From assembly GCA_003516285.1 (NCBI GenBank), contig DPCK01000099.1:9400-24578 (forward strand): a DNA stretch of 15,179 bases. Direction: 5' to 3'. The notes beneath the pieces were generated by a model. It did not search any database. It had not been told where the DNA came from and saw only the letters and a program-made list of their open reading frames with translations. The stretch is from Lutibacter sp. (GTDB lineage Bacteria; Bacteroidota; Bacteroidia; Flavobacteriales; Flavobacteriaceae). Both the position numbers and the translations under genes were made by a program. This document shows positions 7,123 to 14,991 of this stretch, one piece after another. Numbering within the stretch: position 1 is the stretch's first letter; every line of letters starts with the position of its first letter.

Positions 7123-7968
7123 TTATTTAAATTGATTTAATAAGGTAAAATTTGAATGTGAGGGTATCTCATTTAATTGCAAATTGGCATTGTTTGGAAC
7201 ATAAAACTTTACATTTCTGATATATTGGTACACAATATCGTAAAGTTCAGATTCCTTTTCAATATCTCCCATCAAAATCAATTCAAATTCTTCCGGATTT
7301 AGATTCAATTGCTCGGCCGTAAAAAGGATATAGTAAATAAAATCTTCCTTGGTGGTAAAACTAAAAAAATTATACAATGCTAATTTTTTATTTTGAATGA
7401 CCACAATTTCAAAATATTTGCCTGTCACATTTACAAAGCAAAAACTGGCTTCAATATTTTTATATTCGTTCAGCAAATTTTCGATCAACACCGTTGAAGA
7501 GTGTTTGTAAGTGAATGATTCATAAGTGTCCAGCAAAAAATTGTTAACATTTACAAAAGGAATATAGACATTTATAATTTCTGAATTGTTGAGTTCATCA
7601 TAAGCGATAAAATCGTTTTCCAGCATTTTTACGGTATACTGTAAATATTGTTCTAAGTTGTTTTTGTTGAATAATGGACGCGGAACTTGCGTTACCAAAT
7701 TGTTAAAATGCGTAACAAAAACCGATTTATAGTTTAGTTGAAGTACTTTTTCCTGGGCAAACAATTCTTTAATACAATCGAGTTGTTTAAATGGAGAACT
7801 ACTGCTGTTATCAAATTCATAAACCCCAAAAATGCCGATTTTATCTTGAATCTTATTATAAACACAAAAAGAAAATCCATCCAAACTAAGTTGGATGGAT
7901 AAGTAGTTATCTTCTAGATTTAAAAAATCTATATCGTTATTCGTTAATTTTTTTATCTCCTTTATCAT
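7123..7968 (-). CDS. DUF3822 family protein
   Basis: A soluble 281-residue protein. I assign it to DUF3822 from the LSIQLSLDGFSFCVYN opening at about 18-33, the C-terminal DFIYYILFTAEQLNLNPEEF segment and a YIRNVKFY strand, and from its place directly upstream of rsmD. The beginning, and a central stretch resembling the ATPase-fold layout of pilus-assembly or actin-like proteins, hint at a PilM-like fold, but this is only an impression. The function is unknown. I chose the ATG at 7968: an upstream in-frame ATG at 8001 would add 11 residues and lengthen the overlap with the preceding gene from 32 to 65 bases. It abuts rsmD with no gap. Confidence 0.8.
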   Translation of the reverse strand: MIKEIKKLTNNDIDFLNLEDNYLSIQLSLDGFSFCVYNKIQDKIGIFGVYEFDNSSSSPFKQLDCIKELFAQEKVLQLNYKSVFVTHFNNLVTQVPRPLFNKNNLEQYLQYTVKMLENDFIAYDELNNSEIINVYIPFVNVNNFLLDTYESFTYKHSSTVLIENLLNEYKNIEASFCFVNVTGKYFEIVVIQNKKLALYNFFSFTTKEDFIYYILFTAEQLNLNPEEFELILMGDIEKESELYDIVYQYIRNVKFYVPNNANLQLNEIPSHSNFTLLNQFK

Positions 7969-8668
7969 AATATGGAGGCCAGTTACCGTCCTCACTAACA
8001 TCGGTTAATGATCCTACTCTAATAAATTCCCCTCTAATTTCTTCACCGCCAATGGCTTCTTTTTCTTGTTTTACAAGATTTCCATCCATTCCTGCCAAAA
8101 TTAGGGCTTTGTCAACTTTCACTTCAAATACTGGTGCTTTTAAGCCAACAATTTTTTCAATTTCACCAATTTCAATTTTAAAATTTTGATCAGTTCCAGG
8201 AATTTTCATCATATTTTTATAATCTTTACCAACAAAGGCGTTCTTCACTTCATCGTAACCGATGGTATCCACAACCCTTTCTTCAACTGTTTTTGTGATT
8301 CCGCCACCAATTGATATCGTTTTTGGAACGTATCTTGTTTGGGTCAATGCGAATTTTCCGTTTTCAATAAATTGAATAAGAGCCTCACCGTCAGTAGTGT
8401 AATTGCCGTTTACTTTTTTGTAAGCAACTTCAGCATCACGAATGATTTTTAAGTGATTGATTACTTTAGCGTATTTTTCCTTCTTTTCTTTATTGAATTT
8501 AATCGGCTTGGTAATTTCAAAATTAATTTTATAAACTAAAAAAATTGCGATGGCAATCAATAGTATTGAAATTATCCAATGCAATTTTCTTGGAATAACA
8601 TTTACTATTGCATACGCTAAAAAAGCCGTAACTACAATGCCTATTACTATAATCAAAACTGTTATCAT
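7937..8668 (-). CDS. Two-helix membrane protein of unknown function, pseudopilin-like segment
   Basis: I do not recognise a named family. The 243-residue protein has two predicted membrane helices at about 2-24 and 29-48, separated by a short polar turn (PRKLH), then a soluble part of about 190 residues. Residues 64-100 (YAKVINHLKIIRDAEVAYKKVNG and on through YTTDGEALIQFIENG) resemble the stretch after the helix in type II/IV pseudopilins, where an IRDAxxAYxxxNGxY pattern is common. The tail has GSLTDVSEDGNWPPYYD. The last 10 codons overlap the start of the DUF3822 gene by 32 bases. It is the first gene of the operon with DUF3822 and rsmD and has a -7 element 29 bases upstream. A surface-assembly or gliding-related role is speculation. 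Confidence 0.8.
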   Translation of the reverse strand: MITVLIIVIGIVVTAFLAYAIVNVIPRKLHWIISILLIAIAIFLVYKINFEITKPIKFNKEKKEKYAKVINHLKIIRDAEVAYKKVNGNYTTDGEALIQFIENGKFALTQTRYVPKTISIGGGITKTVEERVVDTIGYDEVKNAFVGKDYKNMMKIPGTDQNFKIEIGEIEKIVGLKAPVFEVKVDKALILAGMDGNLVKQEKEAIGGEEIRGEFIRVGSLTDVSEDGNWPPYYDKGDKKINE

Positions 8669-8697
8669 CTGTATTTTTCTTTTTTTATGTGTGTACG

Positions 8698-8705
8698 CAA
8701 ATCTA
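8698..8705 (-). promoter_or_regulatory. -7 promoter element for the membrane protein-DUF3822-rsmD operon
   Basis: Reads TAGATTTG on the minus strand, an exact TAnnTTTG match, 29 bases before the ATG at 8668. The leader is A-rich (ATAAAAAAAGAAAAATA). No correctly spaced -33 TTG is visible. It lies in an inverted repeat with the divergent element at 8751-8758. Confidence 0.5.
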
Positions 8706-8750
8706 CAAATTTTTTTTAATGAGAAAAATTTTTAAGCATAAATCAATTTG

Positions 8751-8758
8751 TATATTTG
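8751..8758 (+). promoter_or_regulatory. -7 promoter element for the RecD-like helicase gene
   Basis: Reads TATATTTG, an exact TAnnTTTG match, 15 bases before the ATG at 8774, so the leader would be only about ten bases. A TTTG directly precedes it, but no -33 box is seen at the usual distance. Confidence 0.5.
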
Positions 8759-8773
8759 GTTTTTATTTAAAAT

Positions 8774-10201
8774 ATGACAAAAACGGCACAGGAATTCTAT
8801 ATTAATCTGGTTGAAAAGTTTCCATTTGAACCCACAAATTCTCAAGATTCTTTACTTACAAAACTGACGGATTTTATCCTTGAAAATAATAATAATGCCA
8901 TTTTTATTATCAAAGGATACGCAGGGACCGGTAAAACTACAACAATTAGTACTGTGGTGAATAATTTATGGAGAATAGGGAAAAAGTCGGTTTTACTGGC
9001 CCCAACTGGCCGAGCTGCAAAAGTTATATCGGGATATTCAAACAAGCCGGCATTTACAATTCATAAAAAAATTTATTATCCAAAAAAAAATAAATTGGGT
9101 GGTGTCGATTTTACATTGCAAACAAATAAACATTCAAACACCATTTTTTTTGTTGATGAAGCTTCTATGATTTCCGACGCACCAATGGGCGCAAAATTGT
9201 TTGAATCGGGTTCATTATTAGATGATTTAATCTCCTATGTGTACTCAGGAGTGAACTGTAAATTGGTTTTAATTGGCGATACCGCCCAATTACCTCCGGT
9301 AAAATTAGCAATTAGTCCGGCATTAGATGCTCACAAACTGGTTCTAAATTATCAAAAAGAAGTGGTGGAAATTGAATTAAGCGAAGTGATGCGCCAACAC
9401 GCAGATTCGGGAATTTTATTAAACGCAACTGAATTACGGCTTATTTTGGCGAATAATGGATTTACCGATTTTCAATTTCAATTGGGTTATCCGGATTTAA
9501 TCCGTTTGATTGATGGGTATGATATTGAAGACGCCATAAATACAGCCTATACAAATATTGGCGTGGAAGACACCACTTTTATTGTGCGTTCAAACAAGCG
9601 CGCCAACCAATATAACCAACAAATTAGAAGTAAAATTCGGGGACAGGAAAACGAAATTTCTACGGGGGACTATATTATGATTGTTAAAAACAATTATTTT
9701 TGGCTGGAAGACACTAGTGAAGCAGGATTTATTGCCAATGGAGATATTTGTGAGATACTGGAAATTTTTAACATCAAGGAATTGTATGGTTTTCGATTTG
9801 CGGAAGTGAAAATTAGGATGATCGATTATCCGGATCAAAAACCATTTGAAACCGTATTGTTATTGGATACGCTAACTTCAGAATCACCGTCGCTTTCCTA
9901 TGATGAATCTAACAAATTGTATCAAGAAGTTGCCAAAGATTATGCTCAGGAAAAATCCAAATACAAGCAGTTATTGGCCATCAAGCAAAATAAATACTTC
10001 AATGCGCTTCAAATTAAGTTTGCGTATGCCGTTACCTGCCATAAATCTCAGGGCGGACAATGGAAAACGGTATTTATTGAGCAGCCTTATTTACCCGACG
10101 GACAAAATATTGAATACTTAAGATGGTTGTACACGGCCGTGACCAGAGCTCAGGAAAAAGTGTATTTAATTGGTTTTACCGATACGTTTTTTTATGAATA
10201 A
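8774..10201 (+). CDS. RecD-like superfamily 1 DNA helicase (AAA_30 / UvrD_C_2 type)
   Basis: A 475-residue ATP-dependent helicase of the RecD/TraA-like SF1 group. In order: a Q-motif-like glutamine at 24, Walker A GYAGTGKTT at 48-56, motif Ia LLAPTGRAA at 74-82, Walker B VDEASM at 127-132, motif III GDTAQLPPV at 168-176, motif IV-type IVRSNKRAN, motif V VTCHKSQGGQW at 420-430, and motif VI YTAVTRAQEKV at 453-463. All look intact. The protein is shorter than E. coli RecD, lacks its N-terminal RecB-interacting domain, and has no recB or recC nearby, so it probably works alone in DNA repair or recombination. It stands as a single gene with its own promoter and ends in tandem stops (TAATAG). The exact role is not shown by the sequence. 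Confidence 0.87.
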   Translation: MTKTAQEFYINLVEKFPFEPTNSQDSLLTKLTDFILENNNNAIFIIKGYAGTGKTTTISTVVNNLWRIGKKSVLLAPTGRAAKVISGYSNKPAFTIHKKIYYPKKNKLGGVDFTLQTNKHSNTIFFVDEASMISDAPMGAKLFESGSLLDDLISYVYSGVNCKLVLIGDTAQLPPVKLAISPALDAHKLVLNYQKEVVEIELSEVMRQHADSGILLNATELRLILANNGFTDFQFQLGYPDLIRLIDGYDIEDAINTAYTNIGVEDTTFIVRSNKRANQYNQQIRSKIRGQENEISTGDYIMIVKNNYFWLEDTSEAGFIANGDICEILEIFNIKELYGFRFAEVKIRMIDYPDQKPFETVLLLDTLTSESPSLSYDESNKLYQEVAKDYAQEKSKYKQLLAIKQNKYFNALQIKFAYAVTCHKSQGGQWKTVFIEQPYLPDGQNIEYLRWLYTAVTRAQEKVYLIGFTDTFFYE

Positions 10202-10303
10202 TAGCTTCTGAAATCCAATGTTCATTTTGTTAAATTTGTTTCTTTTCCTTTCATTATACAAATTTTTTTAAGGCATTTGCCTATTTTACTCACTCATATT
10301 GAT

Positions 10304-10311
10304 TATTTTTG
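10304..10311 (+). promoter_or_regulatory. -7 promoter element upstream of ptrB
   Basis: Reads TATTTTTG, 21 bases before the ATG at 10333. A TTTG at 10276-10279 could be the -33 box, but the 24-base gap is slightly longer than usual. The rest of the 131-base intergenic region shows no convincing terminator. Confidence 0.5.
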
Positions 10312-10332
10312 CAAAATATTGAAATTATTTAG

Positions 10333-12399
10333 ATGACGAAGAGAAATATTTTGCCCCCAAAAGCGAAAAAGATAGCGAAGGAGTTGGAAATTCACGGGGA
10401 TGTGAGAATTGACAATTATTATTGGTTAAATGATCGGGAAAATCAAGAAGTTATAGATTATTTAAATTCCGAAAATGCTTATTATGAAGCCATAACAGCT
10501 CATACCAAACAATTTCAGGAAGATTTGTTTGAAGAGATGAAATCGCGCATTAAGGAAGATGATGAGTCGGTTCCTTATAAAAAAAAGGACTATTATTATA
10601 TCACCCGATTTAAAAAAGGCAACCAATACCCAATTTATTCACGTAAAAAAGGAAGTTTAGAAACACCCGAGCAAATTATGTTCGATGTAAACGAACTTGG
10701 AAAAGGATTTAGTCATTTTAAACTGGCAGGATTGTCCATTAGCCCAAACAATGAATTGGCTGTTTATGGTTTTGATACCGTTGGCAGAAGACAGTATACT
10801 TTGCAATTTAAAAATTTGGAAACAGGCGAATTGTTTCCTGAAAAGATTGAAAACACCACAGGAAGCGCGGCTTGGGCAAGCGACAATAAAACAGTTTTTT
10901 ATACGCTTCAAAATCCAAAAACTTTAAGAAGCGAAAAAATATTTCGCCACGTCTTGGGAACCGATCCGTCTCAAGATGTTGAAGTTTATCATGAAAAAGG
11001 ACATGCGTTTAATGCATTTGTTTATACCTCAAAATCAGAAAAATATATCATTATTGGATCACACAGTACAGTTTCATCCGAATATCACATTTTGGAAGCC
11101 GATAATCCGACTGGAGAATTCAGACTTTTTCAAAAAAGAGAAAGATATCTAGAGTATGATATTGCGCATTACAACGGCGATTTTTATATCTTAACCAACA
11201 AAGACAAGGCGACCAATTTTAAATTGATGAAAACGTCGGAAAAGGCAACTTCCATAGAAAATTGGGTGGAGGTTTTACCGCACAGGGAAGATGTTTTGTT
11301 GGAAGATATTTCCATTTTTAAAGATTTTTTGGTGGTTGAAGAGCGATCAAACGGGTTGAATAAAATTAGAATTATCCGTTGGGACCAAACAGAAGATTTT
11401 TACCTTCCTTTTGAAGAGGAAACGTATTCAGCAGGAGTTTATAACAATCCGGAATTTGATACCAATGTGATTCGTTACGGATATAATTCAATGACAACGC
11501 CAAGTTCAATCATAGATTTTGACGTGGTTTCAAAAACAAAAGAAATAAAGAAAGAACAGGAAGTGTTGGGCGGAAAGTTCGACAAACACAATTATATCAG
11601 TGAACGTGTTTGGGCAACAGGACAAGACGGAACTAAAATTCCGATCTCCTTGGTGCATCATAAAAATACGCCGTTGTCCAAAGAAACACCCTTGTTATTG
11701 TATGGTTATGGTTCTTACGGACATTCCATTGATGCCGGATTTAGCACAACACGTTTAAGTTTATTGGACAGAGGTTTTGTTTTTGCAATCGCCCACGTGA
11801 GAGGCGGCGAATATTTAGGTCGAAAATGGTATGAAAAAGGCAAATTATTGCATAAAAAAAATTCTTTCACAGATTTTATTGATTGCGCGAAATTTTTAAT
11901 CGAAAAAGAATATACCTCAAGCGCACATTTATATGCAAGCGGCGGTTCTGCGGGCGGTTTATTGGTGGGAACCGTCATTAATATGAATTCTGAATTGTTT
12001 AACGGAATCATTGCCGCAGTGCCTTTTGTAGATGTTGTTACCACAATGTTAGATGAAAGCATTCCTTTAACTACCGGAGAATATGATGAATGGGGAAATC
12101 CAAATAAAAAAGTTTATTATGATTATATGAAATCATATTCGCCTTATGACAATGTTTCTAAACAAAAATACCCTAATATGTTGGTTACAACAGGCTTGCA
12201 CGATTCACAAGTTCAATATTTTGAACCTGCAAAATGGGTTGCCAAACTCAGGGAATTAAAAATTGATGAAAATATTTTAGTGATGCATATTGATATGGAA
12301 GCGGGGCACGGCGGGGCTTCAGGGCGATTTGATTCCTTAAAAGAAACGGCAAGGGATTACAGTTTTGTGATTGATTTGGAAGGAAGAACGAAAATTTAA
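10333..12399 (+). CDS. ptrB: Oligopeptidase B (S9A family serine peptidase)
   Basis: Cleaves short peptides after Arg or Lys. The 688-residue protein has the family layout: an N-terminal cap with IDNYYWLNDRENQEV at about 31-45, a beta-propeller to about residue 400, then the alpha/beta-hydrolase domain. The catalytic triad is Ser539 (in GGSAGG, 537-542), Asp624 (TGLHDS) and His659 (EAGHGG). Each is offset by seven from E. coli Ser532/Asp617/His652, so the spacing is fully conserved. The acidic S1-pocket pair is Glu583 and Asp585 in TTGEYDEW; Asp585 stands where the enterobacterial enzyme has Glu578, keeping the charge. There is no signal peptide, so a cytoplasmic location is expected. It is a single-gene unit between the helicase and the CBS-like gene. 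Confidence 0.92.
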   Translation: MTKRNILPPKAKKIAKELEIHGDVRIDNYYWLNDRENQEVIDYLNSENAYYEAITAHTKQFQEDLFEEMKSRIKEDDESVPYKKKDYYYITRFKKGNQYPIYSRKKGSLETPEQIMFDVNELGKGFSHFKLAGLSISPNNELAVYGFDTVGRRQYTLQFKNLETGELFPEKIENTTGSAAWASDNKTVFYTLQNPKTLRSEKIFRHVLGTDPSQDVEVYHEKGHAFNAFVYTSKSEKYIIIGSHSTVSSEYHILEADNPTGEFRLFQKRERYLEYDIAHYNGDFYILTNKDKATNFKLMKTSEKATSIENWVEVLPHREDVLLEDISIFKDFLVVEERSNGLNKIRIIRWDQTEDFYLPFEEETYSAGVYNNPEFDTNVIRYGYNSMTTPSSIIDFDVVSKTKEIKKEQEVLGGKFDKHNYISERVWATGQDGTKIPISLVHHKNTPLSKETPLLLYGYGSYGHSIDAGFSTTRLSLLDRGFVFAIAHVRGGEYLGRKWYEKGKLLHKKNSFTDFIDCAKFLIEKEYTSSAHLYASGGSAGGLLVGTVINMNSELFNGIIAAVPFVDVVTTMLDESIPLTTGEYDEWGNPNKKVYYDYMKSYSPYDNVSKQKYPNMLVTTGLHDSQVQYFEPAKWVAKLRELKIDENILVMHIDMEAGHGGASGRFDSLKETARDYSFVIDLEGRTKI

Positions 12400-12409
12400 A
12401 AAAAATTAT

Positions 12410-12417
12410 TAAATTTG
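12410..12417 (+). promoter_or_regulatory. -7 promoter element for the CBS-like gene
   Basis: Reads TAAATTTG, an exact TAnnTTTG match, beginning 11 bases after the ptrB stop and 63 bases before the ATG at 12481. It would give a leader of about 58 AT-rich bases. No -33 box at the right distance is seen. Confidence 0.45.
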
Positions 12418-12480
12418 CACAATAGATTATTATTCATAAATTCGTATTTAAAATATTATATCTGAATTAAATTTTAAAAA

Positions 12481-13518
12481 ATGGCAGAAAATATAGGTAT
12501 AAGTAACAATATTTTAGACCTAATAGGCAATACTCCTTTAATTAAGTTAAACAAAATCACCAAAGACCTTCCCGGCAATTATTATGTAAAATATGAAGGA
12601 TTTAATCCTGGGCATTCTATGAAAGATAGGATTGCCGTGCATATTATTGAAGAAGCTGAGAAGCAGGGGATTTTGAAACCAGGAAGTACAATAATAGAAA
12701 CAACCTCTGGTAATACAGGATTTAGCCTTGCAATGGTAAGTGTTATCAAAGGGTATAACTGTATATTGGCAGTGAGTTCTAAAGCTTCACCGGGCAAAAT
12801 AAATATGTTAAAAGCTATGGGCGCTAAAGTATATGTTTGTCCTGCACACGTAGATGCAGACGACCCGCGCTCATACTATCAAGTTGCTAAAAGATTGCAT
12901 ACAGAAACTGCAAATTCAGTGTATATCAATCAATATTTTAACAAATTAAATGTAGATGCGCATTATAGTTCAACCGGACCGGAAATTTGGAATCAAACCA
13001 ATGGCGAGATTACACATTTGGTTGCTGCAAGTGGCACAGGCGGAACAATTTCAGGCGTGTCTAAATATTTAAAAGAACAAAATCCCAATATTAAAACGTT
13101 GGGTGTTGATGCATTTGGATCAATTTTAAAGAAATTTAAGGAAACAGGTGAGTTCGATAAAAATGAAATTTATCCGTATAGAATTGAAGGGTTGGGAAAA
13201 AATTTAATTCCTACTGCCACAGATTTTGATGCTATAGATGTTTTTGAAAAAGTAACTGATGAAGCTGCAGCTCATAGAGCCAGAGAACTTGCGCTTACGG
13301 AAGGTTTATTTACCGGTTATACAAGTGGTGCTGTAATGCAGGCAACAATGCAATACGCTGCGCAGGGAATGTTTGACGAAAATTCTAAAGTTGTCTTAAT
13401 CTTGCCGGATCACGGTTCTCGTTATATGGAAAAAATTTACAGCGATGAATGGATGAAAGAGCAAGGTTTTTTTGATTCAGAAAAACAAGCTTTGGCTGTA
13501 GTGGAATATATTAAGTAG
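12481..13518 (+). CDS. Cystathionine-beta-synthase/cysteine-synthase-like PLP enzyme, candidate cysteate synthase
   Basis: A fold-type II PLP enzyme of 345 residues that replaces the beta-substituent of a serine-type amino acid. LIGNTPLIKL opens the domain at 14-23. Lys48 in HSMKDR should bind PLP, TTSGNTG at 74-80 binds the substrate carboxylate, and GTGGTISG at 185-192 cradles the phosphate. The second half (GVDAFGSIL, RIEGLGKNLIPT, DEWMKEQGF) resembles the cystathionine beta-synthase catalytic core rather than CysK, but the C-terminal CBS-domain pair is absent. The next gene is an alpha-oxoamine synthase. That pairing fits cysteate formation from O-phosphoserine and sulfite for sulfonolipid synthesis. 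Ordinary cysteine or cystathionine synthesis is the main alternative. Family is sure; substrate is inferred. Confidence 0.9.
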   Translation: MAENIGISNNILDLIGNTPLIKLNKITKDLPGNYYVKYEGFNPGHSMKDRIAVHIIEEAEKQGILKPGSTIIETTSGNTGFSLAMVSVIKGYNCILAVSSKASPGKINMLKAMGAKVYVCPAHVDADDPRSYYQVAKRLHTETANSVYINQYFNKLNVDAHYSSTGPEIWNQTNGEITHLVAASGTGGTISGVSKYLKEQNPNIKTLGVDAFGSILKKFKETGEFDKNEIYPYRIEGLGKNLIPTATDFDAIDVFEKVTDEAAAHRARELALTEGLFTGYTSGAVMQATMQYAAQGMFDENSKVVLILPDHGSRYMEKIYSDEWMKEQGFFDSEKQALAVVEYIK

Positions 13519-13532
13519 CGTATAAACATATC

Positions 13533-13571
13533 AAAAAAGGGTCTGTAAATTAATTTTCAGACCCTTTTTTT
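13533..13571 (+). terminator. Rho-independent terminator after the CBS-like gene
   Basis: A perfect 13-bp inverted repeat pairs 13533-13545 (AAAAAAGGGTCTG) with 13558-13570, around a 12-base loop, with a run of seven T at 13565-13571. It begins 14 bases after the stop codon. The GGGTCTG/CAGACCC core gives a stable stem. Confidence 0.9.
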
Positions 13572-13582
13572 GTTTCATAACA

Positions 13583-13614
13583 TTTGATTAGCATAAAAAT
13601 AATCACTTACTTTG
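13583..13614 (+). promoter_or_regulatory. Promoter of the alpha-oxoamine synthase gene
   Basis: A -33 TTTG at 13583-13586 and a -7 TTACTTTG at 13607-13614 (one mismatch to TAnnTTTG) are separated by 20 bases, the best-spaced promoter in the window. Transcription would start near 13618-13620, leaving a leader of about 50 bases before the ATG at 13669. It lies just after a terminator, so the gene has its own promoter. Confidence 0.6.
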
Positions 13615-13668
13615 TAGCCTTAAAAATGAAATTAGTATAAATCACTTTTTATACAGAAAAAAGATATA

Positions 13669-14919
13669 ATGAAAGATTTATTTGAAAGAATTGTAAAAGA
13701 TAAAGGTCCGTTAGGGAAATGGGCTGAACAAGCTGAAGGATACTATGTTTTTCCAAAGTTAGAAGGTGAAATTTCTAACAAAATGACTTTTAACGGTAAA
13801 AATGTAATTACCTGGAGCATTAATGATTACCTCGGATTGGCAAATCACCCAGAAGTAAGAAAGGCTGATGCCGAAGCAGCCGCACAATATGGTATGGCTT
13901 ATCCAATGGGCGCGAGAATGATGTCGGGCCACACAAAATACCACGAACAATTAGAAAAAGAATTGGCAGAATTTGAACATAAAGAATCTGCCTATTTGGT
14001 AAATTTCGGTTATCAGGGAATGGTATCTGCCATTGACGCACTGGTTACTAAAAATGACGTTATTGTTTATGATATGGATGCTCACGCCTGTATTATTGAT
14101 GGTGTTAGATTACATCCCGGGAAAAGATTTACATTTCAACACAACAATATTGAAAGTTTAGAAAAAAACTTGCAAAGAGCCACAAAAATTGCTGATGAAA
14201 CAAATGGCGGGATTCTTGTCATTTCTGAAGGTGTTTTTGGAATGCGTGGTGAGCAGGGAAAATTAAAAGAAATTGTTGCGCTTAAAGAAAAATATGACTT
14301 TAGATTTTTAGTTGATGATGCGCACGGATTCGGAACACAAGGAGAAGATGGAAGAGGTACAGGTTTTGAACAAGGCGTGCAAGATGGCATAGATGTTTAT
14401 TTTGCAACATTTGCTAAATCTATGGCCGGATTTGGTGCTTTTTTCGCGGCAGATAATGACATTATCCAGTATTTAAAATACAATATGCGTTCTCAAATGT
14501 TCGCCAAATCTTTGCCAATGCCAATGGTAATAGGCGCGTTAAAACGTTTAGATATGTTAAGAACTATGCCCGAACTTAAAGAAAAGTTGTGGGAAAATGT
14601 TCACGCACTTCAAAATGGTTTAAAAGAGCAAGGTTTTAATATAGGAAAAACAAACACTTGTGTAACTCCTGTGTTTTTAGAAGGCGATATTCCTGAAGCA
14701 ATGGCAATGGTAAATGACTTACGTGAAAATTATGGCATATTTTGTTCCATTGTAGTGTATCCCGTAATTCCAAAAGGATTGATTATTTTGAGACTGATTC
14801 CAACATCAACACATAATTTAGAAGATGTTAAAATAACTATTGAAGCATTTTCAGCAATTCGTTCTAAATTGGAAGCCGGTATTTACAAGCGCATTGCAGC
14901 ATCTATGATGGCACAATAA
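13669..14919 (+). CDS. Alpha-oxoamine synthase, candidate cysteate C-fatty acyltransferase (capnine synthesis)
   Basis: A fold-type I PLP enzyme of 416 residues in the alpha-oxoamine synthase family (serine palmitoyltransferase, KBL, BioF), which condenses an amino acid with an acyl thioester and releases CO2. Seen are WSINDYLGLANHP at 49-61, GARMMSGHTKYHEQLE at 81-96, His139 in DMDAHACIIDG (stacks on PLP), VDDAHGFG at 215-222 (binds the pyridine nitrogen) and the PLP lysine Lys250 in TFAKSMAG. There is no signal or membrane segment. In Flavobacterium johnsoniae an enzyme of this family makes the capnine backbone from cysteate, and the CBS-like neighbour could supply the cysteate. Serine palmitoyltransferase or 2-amino-3-ketobutyrate CoA ligase remain possible. 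It has its own promoter and a strong terminator. Confidence 0.88.
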   Translation: MKDLFERIVKDKGPLGKWAEQAEGYYVFPKLEGEISNKMTFNGKNVITWSINDYLGLANHPEVRKADAEAAAQYGMAYPMGARMMSGHTKYHEQLEKELAEFEHKESAYLVNFGYQGMVSAIDALVTKNDVIVYDMDAHACIIDGVRLHPGKRFTFQHNNIESLEKNLQRATKIADETNGGILVISEGVFGMRGEQGKLKEIVALKEKYDFRFLVDDAHGFGTQGEDGRGTGFEQGVQDGIDVYFATFAKSMAGFGAFFAADNDIIQYLKYNMRSQMFAKSLPMPMVIGALKRLDMLRTMPELKEKLWENVHALQNGLKEQGFNIGKTNTCVTPVFLEGDIPEAMAMVNDLRENYGIFCSIVVYPVIPKGLIILRLIPTSTHNLEDVKITIEAFSAIRSKLEAGIYKRIAASMMAQ

Positions 14920-14934
14920 AAACAAAATCATTTC

Positions 14935-14972
14935 AAAAAAAGCCTTTTAGACAAAATCTAAAAGGCTTTTTT
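14935..14972. terminator. Bidirectional Rho-independent terminator
   Basis: A perfect 16-bp inverted repeat (14936-14951 with 14957-14972) encloses the 5-base loop CAAAA. It has seven A on the left (14935-14941) and six T on the right (14967-14972), so it works on both strands. It separates the alpha-oxoamine synthase gene from the convergent Crp/Fnr gene, 16 bases after one stop and 19 bases beyond the other. Confidence 0.9.
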
Positions 14973-14991
14973 AATGAAAGAGAATCAATGA

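Larger units (their letters stand above)
8698..8758. repeat. Mirror-arranged divergent promoter arms
   Basis: The 14-base left arm (8698-8711, CAAATCTACAAATT) and right arm (8745-8758, AATTTGTATATTTG) are inverted copies matching at 13 of 14 bases, with 33 AT-rich bases between. Each arm contains one TAnnTTTG element, pointing outward to the genes starting at 8668 and 8774. Confidence 0.5.

Noticed and set aside
8774..10201. Helicase as part of a RecBCD or conjugative system
   Set aside because: No recB, recC, relaxase or transfer gene is nearby, and the RecD N-terminal interaction domain is missing.
10231..10238. Second -7-like TAAATTTG upstream of ptrB
   Set aside because: No -33 box at the right distance, and the site at 10304-10311 is closer to the start. 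TAnnTTTG arises often by chance in such AT-rich DNA.
10271..10282. Short palindrome AGGCATTTGCCT as a terminator for the helicase gene
   Set aside because: The stem is only 4-5 bp, with no long T run after it and 70 bases past the stop.
11715..12062. 115-codon minus-strand open frame inside ptrB
   Set aside because: It lies opposite the most conserved part of the peptidase, including the Ser539 motif, so it is a shadow of that gene.
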